64,000 nt of DNA from Toxorhynchites rutilus septentrionalis. Taxonomy: Eukaryota > Arthropoda > Insecta > Diptera > Culicidae. The stretch is from positions 61,974,097-62,038,096 of the forward strand of contig NC_073746.1 of NCBI RefSeq assembly GCF_029784135.1, read 5' to 3'. This document shows, one piece after another, positions 10,855 through 21,130 of this stretch (within the stretch, counting starts at the first letter, position 1; every line of letters starts with the position of its first letter). The translations under genes and the position numbers were made by a program. The notes under the pieces were generated by a model that saw nothing but the letters and a program-made list of their open reading frames with translations, was not told the origin of the DNA and searched no databases.

Positions 10855-12016
10855 AAGGTCGAACACGAAATTATTGCGACACATTCAACAGGGCATAACT
10901 TTTTTACCAATTGGTAAAAATCAACCAAATTTTGCACACTTTCTAATTGATGTGTATTGTCTACATGCTGTCAAACTCGAAGTCGTGTTTTTCGATTCAA
11001 CGAAAATGGAGGTGAACCAACGCGAGTCGAGAGAACAAATTCTTTCCAAACACCTGGAATTTCCTGACCTGTCGCACCGGCAGTTGGGAAAAATGTTGAA
11101 CATTCACCATTCAACCGTCTCCAGAGTGTTGAAGCGGTTCCAGGAGCGGTTGACGTTGGACCACAGCAAAGGAGCTGGAATAAAACCGGGACCGGAGAAC
11201 AAAAAGACGTAGGGAAAGGTGAAGTGGATTATTAAAGCAAATCCCAACGTCTCAAGCCGTGATTTGGCAAAAAAGATCAGCATGTCGCAGAGCTACGTCC
11301 AGAATGCAAAGAAGAGAGCTGGACTACATACATACAAGGTACAGAACTTCCCAAACCGCAATGAGCGGCAACAATCGACGGCTAAAACTCGGCACGGAAG
11401 CTCTACGAGAAGATGCTGACAAAATATGGCTGCTGTGTGATGGACGACGAAACGTATATAAAAGCCGATTTTAAGCAAATTCCGGGGTTGGAGTGTGAGC
11501 CTTTCGTGACAAAGGGCACATTAAATGGCGAGATCTACAAATCTGAGTGCCTCGAGAAGCGCCGTTCTTGCAGCAGCACGACGAAGCTCCGCTATTTTGG
11601 CCAGATTTGGCATCATGTCACTATTCTAAAAGTGTCCTGGAGTGGTATGAGGCCAATTCTGTCCATTTTGTTTCAAAGGACATGAACCCGCCAAACTGTC
11701 CTGAGCTGCGCCCGGTGGAGCAGTACTGGGCAATAACGAAGCGGGAACTTCGGAAGAGCAAGAAGACATTCAAAGACGAGAAGGACATGTTAAGAAAATG
11801 GAAAAAAGACTGAGAAACTGGTATCAAACTGGTATGGAGGGCATCAAGCGAAAATGCGTTCAATTTTACACTCAAGGCTCCATCGATTAACTTTTCTTTT
11901 GATTTTTGAAGTAAATATATGTATAAAACTACCCTAAAATTTTGGTTTGATTCTAAACATTATAAGAAAATTGGCATGACATTTTCGGTGTCGTAATAAT
12001 TTCGTGTTCGCCCCTT
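10855..12016 (+). mobile_element. ITmD37E-type (DD37E) DNA transposon, nearly full length
   Basis: The left end CGAACACGAAATTATTGCGA and the inverted right end CGAACACGAAATTATTACGA are almost identical over 20 or more bases. A TA lies at each outer edge (about 10853-10854 and 12016-12017). The element is about 1.16 kb and carries one broken transposase frame. The ITmD37E lineage is known from mosquitoes. The ends and the 37-residue spacing in the transposase agree on this assignment. Confidence 0.88.
11006..11813 (+). pseudogene. DD37E transposase, broken
   Basis: The frame begins at ATG 11006 (MEVNQRESREQIL) with an N-terminal helix-turn-helix (LSHRQLGKMLNIHHSTVSRV) and a second one (NVSSRDLAKKISMSQSYVQN). 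The catalytic core has the first aspartate in VMDDETYIKADFKQIPG, the second in FWPDLASCHYS and the glutamate in LRPVEQYWA. There are exactly 37 residues between the second and third, hence DD37E. Lesions are an in-frame TAG at 11210-11212 and frame changes near 11400 and 11560. The family is normally about 330-350 residues, and all three catalytic residues are still present. Confidence 0.9.
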
Positions 12017-12359
12017 ATTCCTATTCCTTTGACATGATTGAATTAGTGTTGTCTGATATATTACCTCCAACACCATCTACTGCCAAATACCCGCGAATAA
12101 TTTTAAGTGACTCAATGTAATGGGTTACGACAATAGTTACAGTCGACTCATCATCATCTATGTCGGTATTCCACTGTATCATAATCTACAGGAGAGCCAT
12201 GGTCTGCAAGGACCGATTTTCGACCGTGAATATCAAAGGTCTAACGAACTGGAGTGTTCCCGAAGACACTGCTGGAAGCGCTAAAGATGGAACTTATCTT
12301 CATCCAAAAGACGGTTAGGCTTAGCATCTGCACAACTGTTCCATAATTGATCGGTCATT

Positions 12360-12595
12360 CCCTCGTTTCGTCTCTATATCGCATGAACCAATAAAAAACT
12401 ATTTTTGTTGTTTTACTATTTAAAAAAAAGAAATCGCCATAAAAAAAAGCTAAAAAAGTTTTATTTCAAACGGTCGCCATTTTGTTAAAACAATTTTTTT
12501 TTACCGAAGTCCGAAGTTCATATCATAGCGGCATCTTTACTGATCTTTAGCTCAAAAAAAAATCGAATTTCAAGCCTCTACACTAGAATACCTCT
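12360..12595 (-). mobile_element. Partial TTAA MITE, head to head with its neighbour
   Basis: Read in reverse, this is the left third of the element at 12600-13337. The terminal CTACACTAGAATACCTC mirrors GGGGGTATTCTAGTGTAG, and interior words (TATCATAGCGGCATCTTTAC, CGGTCGCCATTTTGTTAA, CGCATGAACCAATAAAAAAC) reappear inverted between 12880 and 13050. The far end is missing. The copy abuts the TTAA at 12596-12599. Confidence 0.75.
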
Positions 12596-12599
12596 TTAA

Positions 12600-13337
12600 G
12601 GGGGTATTCTAGTGTAGAGACACGAATTTCGGACGTTTTTTTTTTCGAACTCCATAAAAATAAAACAAAGAATATTTTTACTATCCATTATATCATTATT
12701 CGTTTATCTATCTTTCAACAATAAAACAAAAATAGGACGGAAAAAAAATATTCATAATTAGAATAGTTACATGCTGGTGAAGTGAGGGTGTTCAAAAAAA
12801 AGTTGTGCCATGGCGTACACGATTCCAGTCCTTCTGGTTATCTGAAACAAAAAAATCGAACAGATTCTGAATCAGTAAAGATGTCGCTATGGCATGAACC
12901 TCGGACAAGTCAAAAACATGGGTTTTAACAAAATGGCGGCCGTTTGAAAACAAAAATGCTGTTTAAAACGTTTTTTTTTTGCGTTTACCGATTTTTTAAA
13001 AATAGTAAAATTAAAAAGTTATAATTTTTTATTGGTTCATGCGATAGAGAGATGTATGCAGATTATTTTCATATAAATTTGACATAAATCGGTTCAGTAG
13101 AACTTGAGATATCGTGTACGCCAGTTAGAAAAAAACTAGTTCCGAGAGAAACGCGTTTGAAGTTCATTGTGATGGCCGTAACAGGTTAGATACCACATCA
13201 CTAAGATGGCTCTAACTAGGTAAATAATAGGATTTTCGATAAGTCCTTTCTAGAGTATATTCTTGAATGCCTAAACTACAGAAATATGGTAAAAAAAAAA
13301 TTTCGATTTTTTCAGATTTCTAGACTAGAATACCCCC
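12600..13337. mobile_element. piggyBac-like MITE flanked by TTAA
   Basis: The left end GGGGGTATTCTAGTGTAGAG and the right end CTAGACTAGAATACCCCC are inverted repeats. TTAA stands on both sides (12596-12599 and 13338-13341), the target duplication characteristic of piggyBac-type transposition. The element is 738 bases long, with no transposase frame. Superfamily assignment is from the TTAA target and not from protein. Confidence 0.8.
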
Positions 13338-13341
13338 TTAA

Positions 13342-14745
13342 GGGAACCTGGAAGGTCGAAAAATAACGGATTTTCATGATTTTATTCGGATGCTGGTACT
13401 ATAGTTGGGTGTTGGGACACTTTGGTGATTGGTTAAGGTATATTTGAAGATTTTTTTTGTTTTTTGGATGCCAATAAAGAGATTTTTTACTATGCTGTTG
13501 GCAGTTGGGCGCATGGAACAACAGTTCCTTGCTGGTGGTACGTTTTTCTCAAAATCTAGTGGACCGGTCCAGGCTCTAGTGTAAAAACAGGGCTCGGCAA
13601 AGTTATATTCAGCTGAGGAAAGTCAGCGGACTATGAAGAAAGTCGCCTACGTATTCAATTCGATGAGCAGTTTCTTCCAGCAGTTTCTCCGTCAACATGA
13701 CTCAACAGTCATTAACAGATTTAATAATTAACAGTCAACAGGGGTTCGGGCGTTTAGCTGCTATCTCACTCTACGACTCGACTATCGCATTTCATTTTCC
13801 CCGGTCAAATGAACTTCAATGCATATTGAAGAGACTCCCCCAAAATGAATTCGTTTCTCTCTCTCATATATCTCGTATGCATGTTTCGAAGTTTGAGTTC
13901 AACGTGGTTTGACATGTACTACAGGCGAACTAGATTTTTTTGTATCGTACACGAAAATTACTCACACATATAAAATAGCGTGCAGTGTTGTGTTGAGAAA
14001 CACTGAACTGCACAAATTTGTGAAACTTGTTGGTAAACCCGTTTTTCTGTATGTTTTTTCACAAAATTTATCTCGCAGACAAAGTAAACAAAGATTTTGT
14101 TTAGAATTCCTCCAAAACTGCACGCTATTTACTAATACTAACGCGAGGACTTTTATAGCATGCCCGATAACTGTTCGTTGGTATGAGTTCACGGTGGGTA
14201 GACAATAAACCGTCCATTAATGGTGGTAGTGAGTAGTATATGGACGCAAAAATAAGATTGTGTACGCGAGTGACAAAATTTATGTCAGTAGGAGTAGAAA
14301 TGTGAATTGAAGTCAGGTTGAATGGAGAGGCTGATTTTATTCATTAATTACGTCAATTAGAATAACCATTGACTAGAATAGTTCATCAGTCATTCGCGCT
14401 CTCAACGCTTCATTACCTAGTCAATTCAAATTAACATGTTTTGTTGACTTTGGTAGCTTAATGGAAACTATAACAGATGTGACTGATAATAAAATGTAAT
14501 TAAAATTTTATTCTGAATCTACCAACCATGTGCATAGTTAGAAACCATAACCTTTTCTCGTCAAAATATTGAATATTTGATCTTCAATTTGTTATGTAGT
14601 TCAAAAGTTATAAGTTTTTGGAAAATAATCGTTTTTGGAAAAAAGGGAAAAAGATGGCTTTCAAACCATCCTAAAATGGAAATGTCCAAATTACCCGCAT
14701 CGAATTTTAATGTCCAAAAATCATCTCTTTTTTTTATGATATATT
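13342..14745. other. No gene; contains one dispersed repeat module
   Basis: Apart from the module at 13588-13708 I see no supported gene. ORFs such as 13909-14208 have no recognisable domain. The stretch 14560-14650 (TAGTTCAAAAGTTATAAGTT and nearby) resembles sequence near 52500. Confidence 0.5.
13588..13708. repeat. Dispersed repeat module, copy 1
   Basis: The stretch beginning CAGGGCTCGGCAAAGT and ending CTTCCAGCAGTTTCTCCGTC is matched at 23539-23655 in the same orientation and order (GAAGAAAGTCGCCTACG against GAAGACATCAGCCTTCG). The shared sharp start suggests an element terminus, but I found no inverted partner. Confidence 0.6.
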
Positions 14746-14749
14746 TGGT

Positions 14750-15140
14750 AATTTAAAGCTTGATATAATGCCAATATTTGGATTTTCGTACACATTTAAA
14801 ACCTTTACGTCTTTTATTTCGATGGCTTCATTCTGACTTCTGAGGTAATCAATGAAAACATCGGAGGAATGCGGTTCGCTCATGTCCACAATGTTTTTTT
14901 CTGGACACCGATAGGGGAACAACAACACTATACTTCTCACCCAAATTGCTTTCGATGTCATTTTTCACATCGTCTATATTGGTTCCAGTTGCACACTCAA
15001 CAATGATGCGTAGACATTTTCGTGCCCTCTTACCCTCACCCGTAAAGTTGTCCACGTGGTATGTAGACTGTGTAATGTATTCACGATAGAAGAATTCAAT
15101 ACAAATCGTAAATATTCAAACAAACGTTCAATTAATTCCC
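14750..15140 (-). pseudogene. Unidentified coding-like remnant with a frameshift
   Basis: On the minus strand an open stretch reads FYREYITQSTYHVDNFTGEG and runs to about 14930 through RIIVECATGTNIDDVKNDIE. After a one-frame change near 14900-14940 the frame continues as KNIVDMSEPHSSDVFIDYLR and on to VKVLNVYENPN, ending near 14750. The two frames join smoothly in content and composition, which suggests a once-continuous protein. I do not recognise the family. A transposon ORF1/gag or a decayed host exon are both possible. Confidence 0.4.
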
Positions 15141-16985
15141 CATGTATCACAAAAAAGACATCGGATTAAAACAGCTGCGGAAGCAAAGTCCCTTCTTGAA
15201 TCTCCTGCCTCCCCCACAAGCGTGTCACATCGCAGATCACACACTATCTGGCGCTATTTTCTATTAACAACGATTTAAGATAAAAGCAGTTACTCGCCAG
15301 CTACGCCACGGTAGCGACCGAAAGAAGCCCCTCTTGGTTGTGGGGAATAAATTGCATGACCAGACCATGAAATTCATCGTCCGCTGGTCGCTGAATTCAG
15401 GTGGCATAGAGTACATGCATTGGCACTTACTTTGGATGTAATTAATATGTTAATTGAATCGTTAGTTGTACGGAAGATAAATGAGATTTTCTCGTCGAGG
15501 AGAACAAAATGTGCTCCTTAATTCAGTTGCTTCCTGAGTGTTTAGTTTGTGCTGGTGCGATTTATTTTACAGGTGCCACTCTGCTTTCATCAACTTGGGT
15601 TACCGTGGGATAAAAGCTTTTTTCTTAATACTCAACGCAGAGGAGAGACCCAGATTGTGTCAATGCTAAGATTGAAATGCCGTGCCCGTAAAATGACCAT
15701 TTCGATTTCTAGAGCCTAGGCAGGAATCCGATGAATCGAACAGGTTTCCTCTACTGCCTTCAAAAAAGACATATGGACGAAGATTTGTTCCGCAATTTTA
15801 AACTTAATTTTCCTCTAGGTACCAACGATTTCCAAGCAGATCAATAAACTGCAGTTTAACATACCGCTGAGAAAACGATTCATCACCGATGATAGATCGA
15901 CGACAGGTTCATCTGAAAACGAATCCCCTATGATGCCGAGGTGAAACTCGGCACATTAATATTCATTGGTTTCTTATTACCTCTACCTGCTCGGCTGTTG
16001 GGCTGATGGGCTGGTGGGCGGTGAGGGTGGTGCGGTGATATCGTCTTTCGGCTTGATCGAACGAAGTCTAATCTTCGCGGCGTGTAGCAGTGGCTTCGAT
16101 TGAATGGATACCGTGCAGAATGCAGGAATTATTAGAAACATAATGATTTACTGTGATGATTCCGAGAATGAAATATGACTTACTCTCAGCGATAGGACAG
16201 GTCTCAAGAATAGATGGAATTTCGAGATGGCGTATAATGAGATTGGAATTGGTATACGTGATTCAGTGGATGACATACTTGCTGGCAATAATGGCTTTTT
16301 AGAATGCTTGAATGTCAATGAATGTCTACTGCGAATCGAGCCGCTGAGATGGCGAGTTGAAAGATTAGAATTTTAAACACTTTCAATTGTGTTTCATTTC
16401 GATTGCTTTCAATTGAAATACATTTTTCATTCACAACGTTGATTTGTCAGATGGATTAATTAACATAGAGTTAGTTCTCAGAAATAATGTAACAAGTTTC
16501 AAAGACCAATTTGTTAACCTATTTCAAGTCCGATGAACATCATAATGTAATGTTAATGATAGTTTTGTTCTGTTCTATGCTTAATAATGCCTGAACTATT
16601 TATCATCACCATCTATTCTAGCTTTATTCGTGCAAAGTAGGAGAAATTATTAAGCTAAAACCAGTATTGTTCAATCAATACTGACGGCTGACTTGTTTAA
16701 TTACAGCTAAAAATTTTTTATTGGGAAGCGCCTTGGTTAAACCATACGATTGAGATTCGAAGGCTTCATCCTCAAACCAGAATTTGCCCTGACGATGTCG
16801 AGCTTCATATGCTGATGTTGGGAAGCAAAAATGATAATAGATTTCGAGTAGAATAAACACATTTTCGAAGTGAATGGAAATTTACTTTTACATTTTGAAT
16901 ATGGATTCTATATAATAAAGAAAAACGTTTTGCGCAAATTGCGTAAAAATATCCAACGAAGAGAGTGTCTGATAATGCTTTATAT
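15141..16985. other. No gene recognised; unique sequence
   Basis: The part around 15160-16120 is somewhat richer in GC than its surroundings and shows no repeat that I recognise. It could be intronic or regulatory DNA. No exon with convincing splice sites and coding content was found. Confidence 0.45.
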
Positions 16986-17695
16986 TATAACGAAGTTTCT
17001 ATAAGACCAGTTACATTTGTCCGGTGTTTTAGTTGTTTTGATCAATAAATCTGGAAAATGCCGAAGGGAAAAGTGCTCACGGAGAGAAAAGAAAGACAAA
17101 TCGATGCAATTCACCAAGAAAATGTTGGTATCAGAGAAATTTCTCGTCGGATTGGTCTCAAGGATACGGTAAGTAGGAGAGAGATCCACGTAAATCGAAG
17201 CTCTCTGACCGGAATAAGCGGGAAATGGCTAGAACAGCTTCGAATACCTCAAAATCGCTTATGCAAATAAAGCAATATTTCAATTTCCATGTTACTCGGG
17301 TGACAATTCGTCAAGTTTTGGTAAAAAATCCTCACATGAAGGGGGTTTGAAAGGTTAAAGCTTCTTATCTTACACCATCTGACATCGGAAGACGTCTAAG
17401 TTTTGCCAAAGCTCACATGAACCGATAGTAAGACATGGTATGTTGTGACAAAGAATGCCTCCAAAAGAATACATTTTGCTATATACCATAACGAAAATTT
17501 CTTCAATGTATAGGTTATCTTCCCTGACAAAAATAGTTCAATTTGGATGGTCTTGATGGTTTCAACGGGTACTGATGTGATTTACGGAAGAAGGAACAGT
17601 ATTTTTCAACCGTTTTTGCGTGGATATCGTCACAAAAATCACATTCCAGCAAAACAATGCTACTATTCATATCAGCATGGAAACTAGGCAATGTA

Positions 17696-18988
17696 CAGGG
17701 TTTTCCATTTCGGGCTTCCGAAAGTATACAGCCCTGCGCTGACAACCGTTTGACATAGCTGTCAACCAAAGTGTCATATCGTTAGTTGAATGTCTGTCAT
17801 TTTACAATATGGATCGTTTTAGCATCGCACAACGTGTTAATTTTGTTAAATTATACTATAAAAATGATGAAAAACCGGCAAATGTTTTTCGAGCATTACG
17901 GACGGATTTTGGTCGTCATGGACGGCCTACAGAGCACACAATCGCTAATGTAGTGCTTAAATTCGAACAAACTGGATCCGTAGCGGATATTGTGAAACCT
18001 GTGCATCATCGTAATGTGCGTTCGGCTGAAAATGTTGTTGCTGTTGCTGCCAGTGTGGAAGATGACCCGAATGTTTCGATTTCCCGGCGTGCTCAGCAAT
18101 TGGGCTTTTCAAACACATCATTGTGGCGAATTTTACATTTGGACTTGAACCTACATACATATAAAGTCAAACTGGTACAAAAATTAGAGCGTGGTGACCA
18201 TGGAATGCGTCAGGCATACGTCGATTGGGTGAACGAACAACAGCAGCAATTTTTTCGCATCAAATTTTCTTCAGCGATGAGGCACATTTCGAGCTCGGTG
18301 GCGTGAACACCCAAAATTTCCGTATATGAGGCTCAGAAAATCCACACGTGATTGTTGAGAGGCCATTGCATCCGCCAAAAGTCACTGTTTGGTGCGCATT
18401 ATGGTCTGGTGGAGTCATCGGGCCGTATTTCTTCGAAAATGAGGACGGTGAGACGGTAACTGTGAATGGTGAGCGCTATGGCCGCATGTTAACTGATTTT
18501 TTTTTGCCACAAATTGAAAATATGGATACGGATGACATGTGGTTTCAGCAGGACGGCGCCACGTGCCACACAACATGACCGAACATGGCCATATTGCGAA
18601 CGAAATTTGAGGGACGCATAATTTCGCGTTTTGGTGATGCTAATTGGCCGTCCAGATCATGCGATTTGAACTCGCTAGACTTTTTTTTGTGGGTTATGCG
18701 AAAGACCGTGTCTATGCCAACTCTCCGCAAACTCTTGAACATTTGAAAGACAACATTCGTGAAGTTATGACCAAGATACCGCCCCATATGTGCCGAAAAG
18801 TCATCGAAAATTACCTGTTCCGGATCAAGGTGTGCGAGGAACCCCTAGGTGGACATTTGAATGATGTTGTATTTCACACATAATGGCATAAACCAACCTT
18901 TAATTTGAAATAAAAGTTTCATCGAAATTCGAATTCTAAGTGTGTTTTATTTCAATTTACTTTCGGAATTTAAAGTTGGAAAACCCTG
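17696..18988 (+). mobile_element. Complete mariner-like element inserted in a Tc1 copy
   Basis: The left end is CAGGGTTTTCCATTTCGGGC and the inverted right end is CAGGGTTTTCCAACTTTAAA. Both then share a TTCCGAAAGTA block, giving about 32-base imperfect inverted repeats. The target TA is duplicated at 17694-17695 and 18989-18990. The length of 1293 bases is standard for mariners. The insertion lies in the Tc1 transposase relic, so it is younger than that copy. Confidence 0.93.
17809..18883 (+). pseudogene. Mariner-like transposase with frameshifts and a stop
   Basis: ATG 17809 opens MDRFSIAQRVNFVKLYYKND with two helix-turn-helix regions (HTIANVVLKFEQTGSV and ISRRAQQLGFSNTSLWRIL). The first catalytic block is disrupted near 18270 by a frame change. 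VTVWCALWSGGVIGPYFFEN and FQQDGATCHTT (second aspartate, near 18550) follow in another frame with a TGA at 18577-18579. CDLNSLDFFLW carries the last aspartate. A run of T near 18680 shifts the frame again before DRVYANSPQTLEHLKDNIRE. There are about 36 residues between the last two aspartates, which is not the 34 of classical mariners. The frame ends with TAA at 18881-18883. Confidence 0.88.
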
Positions 18989-19407
18989 TATTAAGGACCA
19001 AAAACTTATTTTTTTGGACTGGTCGGCTCACTCTCCAGATTTGAATCCTGTTGAAAATCTTAGGGGGATTGTTGTACGCAGAATCTGCACTGAGGAAAAA
19101 CGGTACACCACGATTGAAGAACTCAAGGTTGCAATTCCGGAAACATGGAAAAATATCGAGAAATTCGGGCAACAGCATTTGGTAAATAGTTTTCCAACAC
19201 GAATTTTCCAGGTTATAAGCCGAAATGGAAAGGTTATCAATTATTGACATGTAAAACAGCCGATCGTTTTGAATTTTTAATTGATGATCCTTATGAATTT
19301 TGAAATGGTCTTATAGAAACTGGACAGCTGAAATTATCGTATTTAAGCACAATAAATAAACAAACAACTATTTTGAACGAAATTGACGTTAAATATACAT
19401 GACATAC

Positions 19408-19925
19408 ATAATTAACCGGGCAAACGTAATGCAGCAGGTTAACGTATGCCGTCCGACGTTCGCTAATGCTCGGTCGGACCTGATTAAAGGATCGTCTCCT
19501 ATGTTTCAAACAAACCGGGCAATCGGTGGAACACAGGTTTGCCGGCGAGTGGGGGCCGCTTCCGACGGCGGGTCGGCGATCGACTCGGTTTGCGTCACCT
19601 CGGCAGCTTGGTGCCGCCTCGGTTCCTTATCCTCGTTAAACGGGGACTCCGCCCCCATTATATTTATCTCAGAATAAATTCCATCACGAAATAATAAATT
19701 CATGATAAAAACTGCGTTGCGGTGGTAAACACGTAAGAACCATTTTTATTCCCATCTATTCTTTTCACATTTTATTTAAATTTTTGTATGTTACCTGCTT
19801 AATTTTCAGAAGATTCCATAACCCATGCTCATTTCTGAATGATCTATTGGCCTTAAAGAGTGATACGGGAAGGAAAGAAGACGGCATGTCAATTGTGCCT
19901 ACACTAATTTCTAAAAAATGACACA
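19408..19925 (+). repeat. Dispersed repeat, copy 1 of 2
   Basis: From AATTAACCGGGC onward, with ACTCGGTTTGCGTCACCTCG, TTCCTTATCCTCGTTAAACG, AATAAATTCATGATAAAAAC and GCCTACACTAATTTCTAAAA in order. The same order is found at 20784-21130 with sequence differences and a shorter first part. No coding capacity is recognisable. The first part (19440-19640) is markedly GC-rich. Confidence 0.75.
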
Positions 19926-20622
19926 GTCTTCAACTTCTTTTTCGAATTTCCTCATTGTAATTTCTCATTTTACTTCATAACTTCCTAACTTCGTAACAGG
20001 AGATTCGACAAAACTCATAATCTGATTTGTCGGATTGTTTCCTTCTTCATTCGTGTGAACATTCCATTCGGGTAGATATTGTATTCGGGTAAATGTCATT
20101 GTCAGCACAGCTGAACTGAAGAAAAAAATTATTTTCAGTAGCGGGAATAACAACAAACCATCAGTGGTTGACAGAAAACGGTTTGTTTATTCTCGTGAAT
20201 AATTCGTTGATAGCTGCAGCAAGAAAAGTGTATTTATCTAAAAAAACAAAATTTATAGTTTAAAATATCGTTTATATGATCAAAGTGTAAATAACGCGCT
20301 TGACATAGATCATTCACCCGTAAGTAGAACGTCCTGAAATACCTGGAAAGAAAGAAGAGAGAAAATGTTATAAATGAATTTTTTTTTATATAGATTGGTG
20401 GATAATAGAGGTGGAAATATCGAAGAAAATTATAGTTGAAAAAGCGATGGATAGAGGCCAGAAAGGCAGAAAGGTGTATGCACGAGGTTAAAAAGAAAGT
20501 ACTTTGTGAGTAATATTACATATTTTTGTATGAAATTTGTATGTATAAAAAAGAATATATTTTCAGTTTGAGCTGATCCTAAAAAGACTGCTTTAAAATT
20601 TGTTTCGTATCCGTAACTATCC

Positions 20623-20748
20623 ATTCGGGTAGATGTCCATTCGAGTATATGTTACATTCGGGTATTTGTTACATTCGGGTGAATGTCATTCGGGTAAATG
20701 TGCTTCGGGTAAACGTGTTTCGGGTGAATGGTATTCGAGTGAATGGGA
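20623..20748 (+). repeat. Minisatellite of 15-17 base units (ATTCGGGTRAATGT)
   Basis: Eight degenerate units of the type ATTCGGGTGAATGTC follow one another directly. Two more units stand alone near 20068-20092, and a doublet lies near 1176-1195. The array sits just upstream of the second repeat copy (20784), so it may be a subterminal part of that element. The three-base-divisible units create a repetitive ORF that I do not treat as a gene. Confidence 0.8.
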
Positions 20749-20783
20749 CACAACCGAATTATTTATATATTTCAAAGCAAAAA

Positions 20784-21130
20784 TTAACCGGGCGGCCGAC
20801 TCGGATTGTGTCACCTTGGCGGCTTGGGGCCACCTCGGTTCTTTATCCTCGTTAGATGTGGACCTCGCCCCCATTAAATTGACTCGCAATTTCATTATGA
20901 ATAAACAAATTTATAATAAAAATTGCGCTACGGTGGCGTTAATACGTAAGAACCTTTTTTTCTTGATATTTTTTTTTACATTTTCAATTTTTTTTACAAC
21001 AACATTTTTTGTTTTGTTAAAACTACCGTGTTCATTTCTAAATGATCTCTTAGCCCTAAAGAGCAATACGGAATAGAAAGAAAATGGCATGTCTATCGTA
21101 CCTACACTAATTTCTAAAAATGACACAGCG
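20784..21130 (+). repeat. Dispersed repeat, copy 2 of 2
   Basis: AATTAACCGGGC, GACTCGGATTGTGTCACCTT, TTCTTTATCCTCGTTAGATG, AATTGCGCTACGGTGG and CCTACACTAATTTCTAAAAA match the copy at 19408-19925 in order. It lacks about 140 bases after the start relative to that copy. No protein is recognisable. Confidence 0.75.

Larger units (their letters stand above)
17058..19246 (+). pseudogene. Tc1 transposase, split and decayed
   Basis: ATG at 17058 opens MPKGKVLTERKERQIDAIHQ, an N-terminal DNA-binding region with IREISRRIGL. The middle is shortened near 17610 relative to the copy at 48215, losing the block around MVWAGFCTTGKLKIAY. The second aspartate block reads FQQNNATIHIS near 17650-17680, so the usual aspartate of QQDNA is asparagine. 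The mariner insertion follows. The C-terminal part from about 19005 carries SPDLNPVENLRG and ends at TGA 19244-19246. It is non-functional by several independent lesions. Confidence 0.87.
16990..19398 (+). mobile_element. Tc1 element interrupted by a mariner-like element
   Basis: The copy starts inside the inner direct repeat (GTTTCTATAAGACCAG at about 16994-17009) and lacks the outer left end. It carries the transposase relic, is split at 17694/18990 by a mariner-like insertion, and resumes with TTAAGGACCAAAAACTTATT, exactly as in the unsplit copy at 48215-49718. The right side keeps the inner TGGTCTTATAGAAACTGGAC (about 19306-19325) but loses the outer end where a different repeat begins near 19400. 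Both outer ends are therefore missing. Confidence 0.9.

Noticed and set aside
20623..20748. Short regularly spaced repeats that could be taken for a CRISPR array
   Set aside because: Units are contiguous and degenerate without unique spacers, and the window is eukaryotic.
20649..20855. ORF encoding a repeated VRVNVIRVNV-type peptide
   Set aside because: The peptide repeat is the translation of 15-base minisatellite units. Some units have 16-17 bases, which breaks the frame, so selection for protein is unlikely.
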